The position numbers were made by a program, and so were the translations under genes. The notes under the pieces are model-generated. The model ran no database searches and was not told where the DNA came from. It saw only the letters and a program-made list of their open reading frames with translations. From Valencia hispanica (taxonomy: Eukaryota; Chordata; Actinopteri; Cyprinodontiformes; Valenciidae), in contig OY747702.1 of the NCBI GenBank assembly GCA_963556495.2, positions 1,064,001-1,128,000 of the forward strand: a stretch of 64,000 nt of DNA. Direction: 5' to 3'. This document shows, piece by piece, positions 35,089 through 46,341 of this stretch. Each line of letters opens with the position of its first letter. Position 1 is the stretch's first letter.

Positions 35089-36051
35089 TTAAAGGGGACA
35101 TATCCTGAAAATTCCACTTTTTTTAGCCCTTAAATGCTTTGTGTAGTGAATTTAGAGTGTCTAAGAGTGCTAAAAGCATACATTTGTCACTCCATGTGAT
35201 GTGGAGATATTTTTGTAAAATGTTTTGGGTCATATTTTTCAAGCCGTTCGGTTTTCTCTATTATCTATTAAGATTTTTGAACTATTACGTCACAGTACTT
35301 GCACTGGAACTGCCAAACTTGGTCATGGAAACGCTGAGTGAATCCGCCATCTTTATTTCTCGCTCGGAGTTTGTAGTCCAAGTTTAGGTATGCCGAAAGT
35401 ACAATTGTCAAAATTTTCTGTTTTGGGGTGTATTAACCCCCACAACTATTTACACAGTCTCCCAGCATCAGAAACGCGTCGAAGTGTATGGTTAGGTTTT
35501 TTTGGTAATGGTAATATGCCCGAATCTGTGGCTAAAGTTGTTTTTGTTTGCGGCCAACACTTCAAAGACGAGTGCTTCAGTAACCTCCGCCCAAATCAAC
35601 AAGGGTTTTCTGAAAGACTTCCTCTTATCAAGGGCTCAATCCCTTCATCTTCCTCTCGCTCAGGGTCAGACTCTGGCTCAAACATGTACGGCTGGATGGA
35701 CAACTCTTCGAACGATAAAAAAAAAGAGACAAATAAAAAGTTTTTGCAGAGCTAGGTTGCCGGTTCTCTATCAAACTACAAAAATGGCTGAATGGGGTGA
35801 AGTGGAAGGTTCAGCGACCTGGAGGGGGGCATGGTATGCAGCGCGTCCTACACATTTAAAGGCACCGCACCAAAACGAGTCATTCTGCAAACCCTGTTCA
35901 GACACCTCTGAACAGGGGTAGAAGAGGAGCCTATATAACTACTATAATAAAAAATTTGACCTAATAACTGCAGTTCCATTATATATAGACCACAACTAAA
36001 TGATTAATATGTAAAAAGGAAGAATTTAAAATCATGATATGTCCACTTTAA
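35089..36051 (+). mobile_element. Kolobok-like DNA element with THAP ORF
   Basis: TTAA at 35089-35092 is followed by AGGGGACATATCC. The other end, inverted, reads AGTGGACATATCATG next to TTAA at 36048-36051. A TTAA duplication, a GGACATATC-type inverted repeat and a THAP-domain ORF together fit the Kolobok superfamily, which encodes a transposase and a THAP protein. At 963 bp this copy has only the THAP part and no transposase, so it is non-autonomous. Confidence 0.65.
35390..35755 (+). pseudogene. THAP-domain protein fragment of the Kolobok-like element
   Basis: THAP domains are C2CH zinc-binding DNA-binding modules of about 90 residues. This frame starts at ATG 35390 (MPKVQL) and keeps one of the first Cys pair (VLGC, the other is apparently Phe), the later VCGQHF with Cys and His, and a LPLIKGSIPS end in place of the usual AVPTIF box. 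A Ser-rich and Lys-rich tail follows to the stop at 35753. The lost first Cys suggests it does not fold. A host THAP gene is unlikely given the TTAA-bounded context. Confidence 0.65.
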
Positions 36052-36138
36052 AATATAATCAATACACTGCCTGCCTCGCTGCGATTGGGATGTCACCAAC
36101 ACTAACACTATGACACCTTCAGAATTTCTGCTGGTGTA

Positions 36139-36393
36139 GATATCCTGTTTTCCAAATTGTCCTGGGCCAGAAGTAGCAAATCAGCTGCAGACCATCACAT
36201 TACCACCAAAGTTTGACTGTCGGTATGATGTTCTTTTCCCAAAAGGCTGTTAGTCTTACAGTAGATTTAATGAGACAGACACTTTGTCCAAGGTTTCAGT
36301 TTTCTCCTTTCAGTCCACAAAATATGTTTCCCAAACGTCTTGGAGATCATTAAAATCGAACTGAACCCCCAAAACAACTGTTTTTTGCTTATA
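36139..36393 (-). pseudogene. Tc1-like transposase relic, copy 2 of 2
   Basis: About 255 bp matching 30609-30859 with only a handful of differences, same orientation. Both begin gatatcctgttttcca and end ttgcttata. They may be two copies of one deletion derivative or the product of a local duplication. Confidence 0.6.
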
Positions 36394-36464
36394 AACTGTA
36401 TATATGGGTCTTTGCCATTGCAATCTTTCAATTTCTGGGCTTTTTATGAAATTTTCGTGTAAAC

Positions 36465-36469
36465 TTCTT
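36465..36469. repeat. BEL target-site duplication TTCTT, left
   Basis: TTCTT lies directly before the left LTR and recurs at 43760-43764 directly after the right LTR. Five bases is the usual duplication length for this superfamily. Confidence 0.85.
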
Positions 36470-37106
36470 TGTGCTGTCCTCACAACACGTGTCTGTGTGC
36501 TGCTAGACAGCCAGCGAACCATGAAAGAAAACTCCAGACACAAGGCTTGCTTTTCTTGTTTAGTGAAGCTTTCTTGTATTGAAAACAATTGTTTGGTAAC
36601 TGTAACGTACAAAAAAGAAGGAGCAATCACTAAATGTGCATTGTATTAAACACAATTAGCTATTCAGTGCACATGACATTCCAATGTAACAAACAGCTAA
36701 AAAACATGACAAAACAATATTCCTAAAACGTCTGAGACTTCTAAACAGGTGCTTAGGACACATAAATACTTACAAAGACGAAAATCTACCGAGGCTCAAA
36801 CATTTAGAGCGACACAGCGCTGTCAGACGTGATTTTCAGGTATCAATTCTGCAGTACGAGCTGACTTACTTTTACCGAGCAACAAACGCCGAAGATTGTC
36901 TATGTACGGGAAGAGCACTCACTCTGCAGCAACAACAACAAAGATCCTTCCTAGAAAAGGTGTCTCACTTTGTTTACTTTTTAACCTTGTCTTTTTAACC
37001 TACTTCTTAACATATAATTGTTACCAATTATGAACTTATTTATGACATTTTAACTAACTTATTAACCATATGAAATTATAGCCGTCTTTGACCTAAAGAC
37101 ATGACA
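36470..37106 (-). repeat. BEL 3' LTR
   Basis: On the minus strand it starts TGTCATGTC and ends CAGCACA. It is nearly identical to 43120-43759. The purine-rich tract lies just to its right, at 37107-37116. Confidence 0.92.
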
Positions 37107-37184
37107 CTCCCCGCTTGATATAATACATTATATCACTATACCTATGAAACAACATGATAAAACATTTCAGTCGCATCAAGGATA

Positions 37185-38003
37185 TTACTCAGTCTCTGAG
37201 AGTAGGACTACAACCTCTGAGATAGGTCTAAGGAATACTTTTGCAGTCCCATCTTTGACAATCCGCACTTCCACCTTGCGAACTTTCTTGTCGTTGCTGG
37301 GCAAAATATTTGTGACAAGTCCTGTGGGCCATTCGTTTCTGTTTACTTGGGAGTCCTTCAACAGGACAATATCTCCTTCCTTGACATTGGGTTTGTTGTT
37401 AGTCCATTTTGGGCGTTTTTGCAAGGTAGACAAATATTCTCCTTTCCATCTTTTCCAAAATGTATCCGCGAGGTGTTGTACTTGTTTCCACTGTTTTCCT
37501 AACAACTGTCCTGCAGAGAAGTTTCCAGAGGGTGCCGAAACTGCGCTTAACTTTTGCGTAAGTAACATCGCTGGATTAAGTATTGCTGGACAGTCCGGGT
37601 CGGTCGATATTGGGACCAGAGGCCTAGCATTTATAATAGCCATTACCTCGGCCATGAATGTGCTTAAAACCTCGTGAGTGAGACATCTCCGAGCGTCTTT
37701 CAACAGCATTGCATCTAGGATACGCCTAGCCACTCCTATGAGACGTTCCCATGACCCCCCCATATGTGACGCGTGTGGGGGATTGAATGTCCATGTGCAC
37801 CTCTTTTCTTGAAGGTACTTTCCAATAGTGGAGTTGTTGGAGTCTAAACCCATTTCCTTGCAGGCTCCTACAAAATTGGTCCCTCTGTCAGACCGCAGGA
37901 GCTTAGCTGGACCACGGATAGAGAAGAACCTTCTTAATGCATTTATAAAACTATCTGTGGACATGGTTTCAATCAATTCAATGTGTACGGCCCTGGTTGA
38001 CAT
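37185..38003 (-). pseudogene. BEL integrase core and C-terminal domain
   Basis: Integrase joins the element's DNA to the host genome. The frame begins MSTRAVHIELI in the catalytic core, contains SDRGTNFVGA with the second Asp and MGGSWERL with the Glu, then the BEL-type C-terminal region ending in the VKEGDIVLLKD, RNEWPTGLV and VEVRIVKDG blocks. The first Asp (GLDVFGPW) is in the preceding frame segment, separated only by two in-frame stops near 38035 and 38020. All three catalytic residues are thus still encoded, but the chain is interrupted. Confidence 0.85.
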
Positions 38004-38033
38004 GCACGTAAAGAGGACAGCTCACCTTTTGCT

Positions 38034-39098
38034 CTAAGCACTACCTCCTCTAGTACGTCGCGTAACAACAGACCATGGCCCAAACACATCCAAACCCACA
38101 GTAGTAAAGGGAGGTTCAGGGTTAACACGATCTGCAGGCAGGTCTGCCATTTTCTGAACTTGCATTTTGCCTCGCAGTTTACGGCAGGTGACACAGTTAT
38201 GAATGATTGAAGATACAAGTCGTTTACCTCGAACTATCCAGAAGCCAGAACCACGGACAGCTCCTTCTGTAATGTGCCGTCCTTGATGAGCAGAGCGTTC
38301 GTGGAAGTGTCTTACAAGGAGTGTGGTGACGTGGCTGGCTGAAGGGATAATCAGAGGGTGTTTTTCATTGTTCGTGAGATCGGCAGAGGAGAGGCGTCCA
38401 CCAACTCGTAACAGTCCATCTCTGTCCACAACCGGACTAAGCTTTTTGAGTGTGTCTTTTTTGGTGTTCGTCTGTTTGCCTTCTTTTATCCTTTCAAATG
38501 ACTCTTTGTATGCTCCCCTCTGAACTGAGTGAATGATGAGGTTTTCAGCTTGAGTAAGTTCTTTCAAGTTTATACTCTCTTTTAGATTTTTCCATCCATT
38601 TTCTCTGTCTAACTTTTGTTTGAAAGAAGCAGCAACATGAACAAGTTTGGCAATTGCTCTGCGCAGTGTTATCCAACTTGAGAATCTTTTAAAGCGATCG
38701 GTGCTTAGCTGCGACTCTGATATTGTAGCTGACAAAGTTTTGACTTCTGCACGTATTTCTTTGTCTTTATCAGGTTCAACTAATGTATGCAGATTCTCTT
38801 TGGGAGACTTGTCGGGATTATCTGAATACAGAAAGTCTGGTCCAGTGAACCATTTACTGTTTTTAAGTTCAGCTGCTGGAATGGCTCTGGTTGCCTGGTC
38901 AGCCGGGTTTAACTCTGTTGCTATGTAGTGCCATTGGTCAGGTTGTGTGGATAACCTAATGCGTGTGACACGATTGGCTACATACATGTAAAATCTTTTG
39001 GAGGAGTTGTGTATGTACCCCAACACAATACGACTGTCGGTAAAAAACATTACGTTGTCTATTTTTATGTCTAACTCATCTCTGATTAACTCATACAT
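38034..39098 (-). pseudogene. BEL RNase H end and integrase zinc-binding domain
   Basis: The frame starts in RNase H (FFTDSRIVLGYIHNSSKRF) and passes through a linker to the integrase zinc-binding HHCC region near residues 265-310 (two His in FHERSAHQGRH, CVTCRKL) and the first catalytic Asp in GLDVFGPW near residue 340. It is offset from the upstream frame by a single-base change near 39125 and ends at a stop at 38034. Confidence 0.85.
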
Positions 39099-42000
39099 TT
39101 CGACCGCAAGTACGGCAGCACATAATTCTAGCGGGACGAGGAGTGAGTTTTGACTTTCCCATTATAAACCCTACATGGTACTGACCGTTGCTGTTAAGAG
39201 AGCGTAGGTAAGCTACAGCTCCTATTGATACAGTAGAAGCATCAGAGAAGATACAAAGTTCATTACTTCTCGCAGTGCTTAACGAACCTGGACTGTAGCA
39301 CCTTTTGATTTGTAGATCTTCAAGGTTTTTTATTGAGTCTCTCCATGTGGTCCATGCCTCCTCTTTTTCTGGAGGTAGAGGCATGTCCCAGTCTCTCTCT
39401 TCAGAGGACAGTCCTCTTAGTTGCGCTTTGCCCTGCATGATTATCGGAGCAGCGAATCCCAAAGGGTCATACAGGCTGTTAATTGTCGACAACACTCCCC
39501 TGCGTGTGAACGGTTTGGTCTCGTTGGATACCAGGTAAGTAAAGCTGTCCGTTTGTAGATTCCAGCAGAGTCCCAGGCTTCTCTGAACCGGGAGAGGATC
39601 TACTCCGATGTCTAAATTTTTTAAATCCTTTGCGCGGTCCTCCACAGGAAATGCTTCCATGACCAGGTTGCACTTTGATGCTATTTTGTGAAGTCTCAGA
39701 TTAGATTCAGCTAACATGTTTTTGGTTCTCGTTAACAGATCAACAGCGTCTTCGGATGCGGCGACTGATATGAGTCCATCATCAACATAAAACTGTCTCT
39801 CAATAAACTGCCTTGCATCAGTGCCATGCTCTTGCTCTCCTTCTTGTGCTGCCCGTCTCATGCAGTAAATGGCAACAGCGGGTGATGGGCTGTTGCCAAA
39901 AACATGTACTTTCATCCTATATTCGACTATACTCTTGGTGACGTCGTTGTCCTCGAACCAGAGATAGCGAAGATAGTCTCTGTGTTCTTCACACACCTCA
40001 AAACAGTAAAACATCTGCTGTACATCTGCTGTCAAGGCTATGGGCTCTTTTCTAAACCTCAATAGCACCCCTATGAGGGAGTTGTTGAGATCGGGTCCAC
40101 TAAGTAGCACCTGATTGAGTGATACTCCGTCACACTCCGCACTAGAATCAAAAGCAACTCGTAACTGGTCCGGTTTCTGTGGGTGATAAACACCAAATGT
40201 TGGCAGATACCAATGTTCTTTACCTTCAGGCAGAGGAGGTGCGAGTTCAGCTTGATCATTGTTCAGCATTTTCTGCATGAACTGGATGTAGTGATCTTTC
40301 ATTACTGGTTTCTTCTCCAGAGTCTTTCTGAGGGAGTACAGACGTTTGAGGGCTTGCTCTCTATTGCTTGGGAGCCTCCTTCTTGGAGAACGGAAAGGCA
40401 AGGGAGCAACCCAACCGTTCTCTTTGCTCTGGCTGACTCCATTGTCCATAAGACTTAAAAAGGTTTTGTCGTCGATCGACAGTGCGACCTTGTCATCTGA
40501 ATCAGACCTATTGAACACCGAATTACCTAGCTTGTCAGTGTTATCCTCAAAGTCAAAAGTGTCCCTACACTGAGTGTTTTGATGAGACGTAATGTCATAA
40601 TTCTCTTTCACTGTGATGATGTTAGGGCATGGCTCAAAATAGGATGTACGACCACTTTCTAACGTGTGTGTTTTGTAAACATTTACCTCTGATGTGCTGT
40701 GAGCCTTTCCTAAGCACACGTCTCCCACGATAACCCAGCCCAAGTCCAGCCTTTGTGCATATGGGGCGTTATTCGGGCCGTTGATCTGTTCTCGTACCTT
40801 ATGAACCCTGAGGATGTCCCTCCCCAGGAGTAAGAGGATAGGAGCATGGTGGTCGACAGGTTGGATCTTCTTCGCTATTGGGAGCAGGTGGGGATGATGC
40901 TGAGCAATCTCGGGTGAAGGTATTTCAGATCTGTCATCAGGCACTGAATCACATTCAATCAAAGGGGGGAGCCGGATGTCCGTTTTTCCATCCATGGATT
41001 GTATGCAGAAGTTCACGGCTCTCCTGCCGGTAGTTTGAGCTTTTCCGGAGCAAGTCTTGAGGGTGTACGGTGCGGGTGGCGCTTTGATTTCAAACAGGTT
41101 AAAAAACTCTGTCCTGGCCAGGGACCTATTGCTTTGCTCGTCGATCACTGCATACATGTTGATTGCGCTTTCCTTTTGCCCCTCTGGGTAGGCTTTCACT
41201 AAACAAATCTTGGAGCAAGACCGCAGGTTTTTACTCTGACCGCACACCTCTGTGCACTTTGAGACGACTGAAGGAGAGCTTTCAATTTGCTCTTCGCCTT
41301 TGTTTCGTTCTTCACTTTCCGACGGAGCACTTTTGGGAGCAGAAATACGACCTGGGTGAAGTGCTGATATATGTTTAGGACTGTTGCACTCAATACACTT
41401 GACTGCTGCTTTACAATCTTTTGCCATATGCTGGACTGAACCACAACATCTGTAGCAAATGCGGTGCTCTCTGAGAAAGGCTTGACGTTCTTCTATAGGT
41501 TTATCTCTGAACGTTTTACACTTTTTGAGTGGATGTGGCTTTTTGTGGATGGGGCACTGCCGATCCGGTTCCTCTATTTTTATTTTCTCCTGGTCGCTTT
41601 TCTCTGCAACCTCTATTTTGTGTACTGACACAGTAGCTTTGCGGCAGTATGAAGTTGTCCTTTCTGGGCGTGAGAGAGCTTGACTGTTAGAGCTAGACGC
41701 AGCAAAGCTTGGATCGTTCCTCATTTTAGCTTGTTGTTGAACAAACTGTAGAAACACTGAGAACGGTGGAAACGACACCCTGTGAGACTCTTTATATTGT
41801 GTTCCCACAGTTTTCCACCTTTCCTGTAGGTTGAAGGGAAGTTTTTCGACTATTTGTCTTACCCCTCGAGCTGTGTCTAGGTAGGCAAGTCCTGGTAGTG
41901 CACCCTCTGCTTTAGCACACTGTAACTCCAAGAGGAGGTCACCAAGGTCTCTTAACCTTGCATTGTCCTTATTTGTTAGTCTTGGAAAGTTCTCCACCTT

Positions 42001-42924
42001 CTTTAGCAGTGCATCCTCGATGGCCTCTGAGCAGCCGTAGCACTCCTCCAGGCGCTGCCAGATCATTTTCACACCTGCAGAAGGATTCAGAGTATGTGCT
42101 GCGCGAATCCTTTTTGCCTGTTCTGAGGATTTTGGCCCCAACCATTTTGCAAGCAGGTCAAGTTCTTCCCTAACTGATAAGTTTAAATCTTTAATTGCGC
42201 TAACAAACAAGGCTTTCCATGCCCAATAATTTTCTAGCTTATCGTCGAAATACAATAAACCAGCGCTCACTAATTCTTTGCGAATGAGATACTTAGCAAA
42301 ATCTTGGGCTCCAATGAACTCAACTGAAGAGTTATTTGATGGTTGGAAGGTATGAGCGAGAGGATTTAATAGATAGGTATTTGTAGGATCCTTGGTAGCG
42401 TTTTGTTCTTGTTTTATGCCTGTATTAATTGGAGGAGGTATGTATTGAGTCGTATTCGTCGGCTGGCAGACTGATTGGTTTGTAGCTTGTACTTCTATCA
42501 TATTGTCTTTCGTGTCAACGATTCCTGAAAAAACTGACTCACATTGTTGGGCTACATATTCCCTGGTCCGCTGTACTGTATCAAGAGGCTCAGCATCAGA
42601 AAGTAGCCTTATGCTTCTCTCCCCGCTCTGATTCTCTACTTCCTCATAGACAGCAGCTTCTGCTTCGGCTGCAGCTACTTCTTTTTGACATTTTAGCACG
42701 TGGAGGCTAGCATTTAAATTTGGCTTTTGTTGTAGCATGGTTGCTTCCAATTCTGCCTTTTGTTTCATCATGTCAGCCTCTTTTTCTGCAAAGGCTAACT
42801 GAGCTTTGGCAGCCTGCGCCTTGGTGTAGGCCTTTGTGGCTAAAGACCCTGAAGATGTCGTGTGGGACCGCCTGCTGGTACCTTTGGACTTGGTGTCGAG
42901 TGGTGGTGATGGCGGTGTGTCCAA
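39091..42924 (-). pseudogene. BEL gag, protease, reverse transcriptase and RNase H start
   Basis: About 1277 codons remain open. Rough positions: charged N-terminus (1-110), gag core (210-430), a Cys-His knuckle (CYRCCGSVQHMAKDC, about 490) with a second Cys motif, retroviral-type protease with DEQSN (about 593), reverse transcriptase with LTADVQQMFY and the YVDD active site (about 1045), and the start of RNase H (IFSDASTVSIGA, about 1230). The first codon at 42922-42924 is TTG; the frame stays open upstream without an ATG until a stop beyond about 42995, so the true start is uncertain. The 3' side shifts frame near 39125. Confidence 0.88.
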
Positions 42925-43119
42925 CCGTTGATATCTGGCATCCGACAGCTGCTCTGTGTCCTCGTCTGGACGTTGCTTTGTGTCTGCTTCATTTTGCAGC
43001 TCATAGTTTTTTTAAGCTTTTTCCTGAACGTAAACTCATGTCTGCTTATGTTGCTCTGTGTCGTTTGAACCCGCCGAGGAGACTTCTTCTTGCTTCGGAC
43101 GTCTTATTCGTCTTTTTAC

Positions 43120-43759
43120 TGTGCTGTCCTCACAACACGTGTCTGTGTGCTGCTAGACAGCCAGCGAACCATGAAAGAAAACTCCAGACACAAGGCTTGA
43201 TTTTCTTGTTTAGTGAAGCTTTCTTGTATTGAAAACAATTGTTTGGTAACTGTAACGTACAAAAAAGAAGGAGCAATCACTAAATGTGCATTGTATTAAA
43301 CACAATTAGCTATTCAGTGCACATGACATTCCAATGTAACAAACAGCTAAAAAACATGACAAAACAGTATTCCTGAAACGTCTGAGACTTCTAAACAGGT
43401 GCTTAGGACACATAAATACTTACAAAGACGAAAATCTACCGAGGCTCAAACATTTAGAGCGACACAGCGTTGTCAGACGTGATTTTCAGGTATCAATTCC
43501 GCAGTACGAGCTGACTTACTTTTACCGAGCAACAAACGCCGAAGATTGTCTATGTACGGGAAGAGCACTCACTCTGCAGCAACAACAACAACAAAGATCC
43601 TTCCTAGAAAAGGTGTCTCACTTTGTTTACTTTTTAACCTTGTCTTTTTAACCTACTTCTTAACATATAATTGTTACCAATTATGAACTTATTTATGACA
43701 TTTTAACTAACTTATTAACCATATGAAATTATAGCCGTCTTTGACCTAAAGACATGACA
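43120..43759 (-). repeat. BEL 5' LTR
   Basis: Minus strand, TGTCATG to CAGCACA, 640 bp. The extra three bases relative to the other LTR are one more aca unit near 43585. It would carry the promoter. The primer-binding site beyond 43119 is not obvious. Confidence 0.92.
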
Positions 43760-43764
43760 TTCTT
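43760..43764. repeat. BEL target-site duplication TTCTT, right
   Basis: Second copy of the TTCTT found at 36465-36469. Confidence 0.85.
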
Positions 43765-44226
43765 TAATTTTACACTTTTTGGTCTAAAAACATCTTAGTG
43801 CTTCCCTCTTAGGGTTGGAGTGTGGCTACTGCATTTGAAATTTTTAGTTGGCGGAAGGCGGTACCTCTTTTCCACTCTTCACGTCACAGGCATGGTCTCA
43901 CAGACACGTCCCGTGGGTTTGGGTATAAAACCATCTCTCTGACAGACTCGCCCCATGGCGAGTTTGGAGTTGGAATTGCAAGTTTTTATCAATTGCGTTT
44001 TTCAGGTCAGCATTATTATCACATTAGCACTTAGTTAGCATAGCTGTTTAATATACTCAGATAATTAGCTAGTTTTCATAGTTTTTAGTGTTGTTAGTTA
44101 GGTACATTTATAGTTAGGATAGCCATAGGTTTGCATAGGTCATTTAGCATTAGATAGTACTTAGTAGTTAGTTGTTATAGTGTATAGTGTGTGTTTTATA
44201 TTGTGTGTTTTATATTGTGTGTCAGG
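43765..44226. other. Flank of THAP fragment, AT-rich
   Basis: This was joined to 36394-36464 before BEL insertion. It has TAGTTAGT-type AT-rich repeats (about 44030-44220) and a tataaaa motif near 43923. A promoter is possible but not shown. Confidence 0.3.
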
Positions 44227-44403
44227 ATGCTACGTAGGTGTAGTGTTGCTGGCTGCAGAAGTACCGCTGGTTTACATAGGTTTCCAGAGGATTTAGAGAT
44301 TAGGCGCCAGTGGTTGCACGCTCTTGGATTTGGAGATGGCAAGCTCCCACTCAATGCTGGAGTTTCCAACCAACATTTTACTCTGGATTTCTTCTCTAAC
44401 TAG
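44227..44403 (+). pseudogene. THAP-domain fragment
   Basis: The frame encodes [48 protein letters not shown], which fits the first two-thirds of a THAP zinc finger: a CSVAGC pair, FP and RRQW blocks, and a final His in NQHF. The second Cys expected before that His is Ser. The frame ends at 44403 where an L2 LINE begins, so the AVPTIF end is missing. It could be an exon-like piece of a P-type or Kolobok-type element or of a host THAP gene; the context does not decide. Confidence 0.6.
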
Positions 44404-46250
44404 TAGGCTAGAGTTGGAGGACCTGAGTGGTCTTGGTGGTTGGTACGGTGACAACAGGTCTTCAAAATACTTTGGTGCTAAGCCATGTAATGATTTATAA
44501 ACTATTAAAAGTATTTTGAAATCTATTCTCTGAGCTACAGGGAGCCAGTGTAAGGACATTAGAGCTGAGGTGATGTGCTCTACTTTCCTGGTTCTAGTGA
44601 GGACACGAGCAGCAGCGTTTTGGATCAGCTGCAGCTGTCTGATTGACTTTTTAGGCAGACCTGTGAGGACGCTGTTGCAGTAATCAATCCAACTAAAGAT
44701 AAATGCATGGATGAGTTTTTCCAGCTCCTGTTGCAGCATCAGTCCTTTAATCCTAGAAATGTTATTCAGCTGAAAGAAGGCTGACCTTGTTATCGCCTTT
44801 ATGTGACCCTGGAGGTTCAGGTCTGAGTCCATTACTACACAAAGATTTCTGGTCTGATCAGTAATTTCTATATGTATTAACTGGAGCTGTGTGCTGACTG
44901 TTGATCGTTCCTCTTTGGGTCCAAAAATAATTACTTCAGTTTTGTTTCTATTCAGCTGGAAAAAGTTATGGCATATCCATCCATTGATTTACTCAATGCA
45001 TTTTCTTAGGGTTTGGATGGGTTCAAAGTCACCTGGTGACATCGTAATGTAGAGCTCAGCATCATCAAAAAGGACACTTTTATCCTTGTACTTATGGTAG
45101 CTAATCTTATTGGTTGCTTTAATTTTGCCTAATGGGAGCATGTAGATTTTAAATAAGAGAGGTCCTACGATGGAGGCCTGGGGCACCGCACATGTGATTT
45201 CTGTTCGTTCTGATGAAAAGTTTCCTATTGGAACAAAGAAGTTCCTGTTTGTTAGGTAAGACTCAAACCAGCCAAGTACTGTACCAGAGAGTCCGACCCA
45301 GCTCTCCAGTTGTTCCAATAGTTTATCATGATCAACAGTGTCAAATGCTGTACTGAGGTCCAGCAGTACCAGCACTGTGGTTCTACCACAGTCTGTATTT
45401 ATGCGGATGTCACTGAATACTTTGACGAGGGAATTCTCAGTGCTGTTGTAAGCATGTATACCAGATTGAAAAACATCAAAACGGTTTGTCATTGTTAGGA
45501 AGCTATTTAATTGGGGAAACACAGCTTTTTTGATAATCTTACTGATGAATGGAAGATTAGAGATTGGCCTGTAGTTCTGCATTGTTGTCCAGATTCTTTT
45601 TCTTTAGTAGTGGTTTAATAACTGCTGTTTTTAAAGCCTGGGGGAAGAGGCCTGACTGGAGGGATGAGTTCACTATTTGAACAAGATCAGACTTAACGAC
45701 AGGAAGAACTTTCTTTAGAAAAGCTGTGGGTAGGATATCAAGACAGCAATAAGATGAGCTTAGTTGGATAAAGATTTTTTCAAGGTGTTTTTGGTTTAAT
45801 CCGTGGAATTCAGACATTTTCTCCACATTGGTGTTGATTGCGGATGGCATTGGTTGTGGGTTCGGTATTGAGGTACAGATTGACCGACTAATTGTTATAA
45901 TCTTTTCAGTGTAAAAGCTGGCAAATTCATTGCAGGCCCGGTAGAGTTTAGTTCATGGGCTACTGTCACTAAAGGATTAGTTAGTCTTTTCACTGTTGCA
46001 AATAGAGTCTGTGCATTGTTAAGGTTTCTGTTAATGATTTCAGAAAATAACGATTCCCTAGCTTCTTTTAAAGATAACTGATATCTGTTCAGTCTCTTTG
46101 TAGATCTCACAGTGAACCTGAAATCGAGTTTTCCACCATTTTCTATCGGCTCGTTGACACTTCCTTTTTTCACTAAGTACCAGTGGATCACTTGCCCACG
46201 GAGACTTCTTTCTACCTGAGACTACTTTCACTTTATTTGGAGCCATGGAA
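44400..46250 (-). pseudogene. L2-type ORF2, reverse transcriptase half
   Basis: Minus frames give MAPNKVKVVSGRKKSPW near 46240, SAINTNVEKMSEFHGL (45800), NYRPISNLPFISKII and [16 protein letters not shown] (45560-45330), then VPQASIVGPLLF-like, where the usual PQGS is PQAS. In the active-site segment near 45080 the YADD position reads as a disrupted YKDK...LFDDAELYI, so the catalytic motif is damaged. The thumb ([43 protein letters not shown]) is open in 44293-44832. Several stops and frameshifts exist. Confidence 0.75.
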
Positions 46251-46341
46251 TCAGTGATGTCTGAGATTTTCGCAAGAAAATTATCTACCTGTTTGTTTAC
46301 TGAGATTTAGTTGGGAGATGAGGGGATGAGCTGTCCCCTAG

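Larger units (their letters stand above)
36470..43759 (-). mobile_element. BEL/Pao LTR retrotransposon, complete, minus strand
   Basis: The 7.29-kb element has two LTRs of 637 and 640 bp, a TTCTT duplication on both sides, a purine-rich tract (AAGCGGGGAG on the minus strand) beside the 3' LTR, and a gag-protease-RT-RNase H-integrase order typical of BEL/Pao. The LTRs differ by about five substitutions and one 3-bp repeat unit by eye, so insertion is recent. A frameshift and two stops break the polyprotein. Before insertion, the left flank at 36464 was continuous with the THAP-bearing flank at 43765. Confidence 0.92.

Noticed and set aside
35390..35755. A host THAP-family gene
   Set aside because: TTAA-flanked inverted ends surround it, the first zinc-binding Cys is lost and no exon structure is visible.
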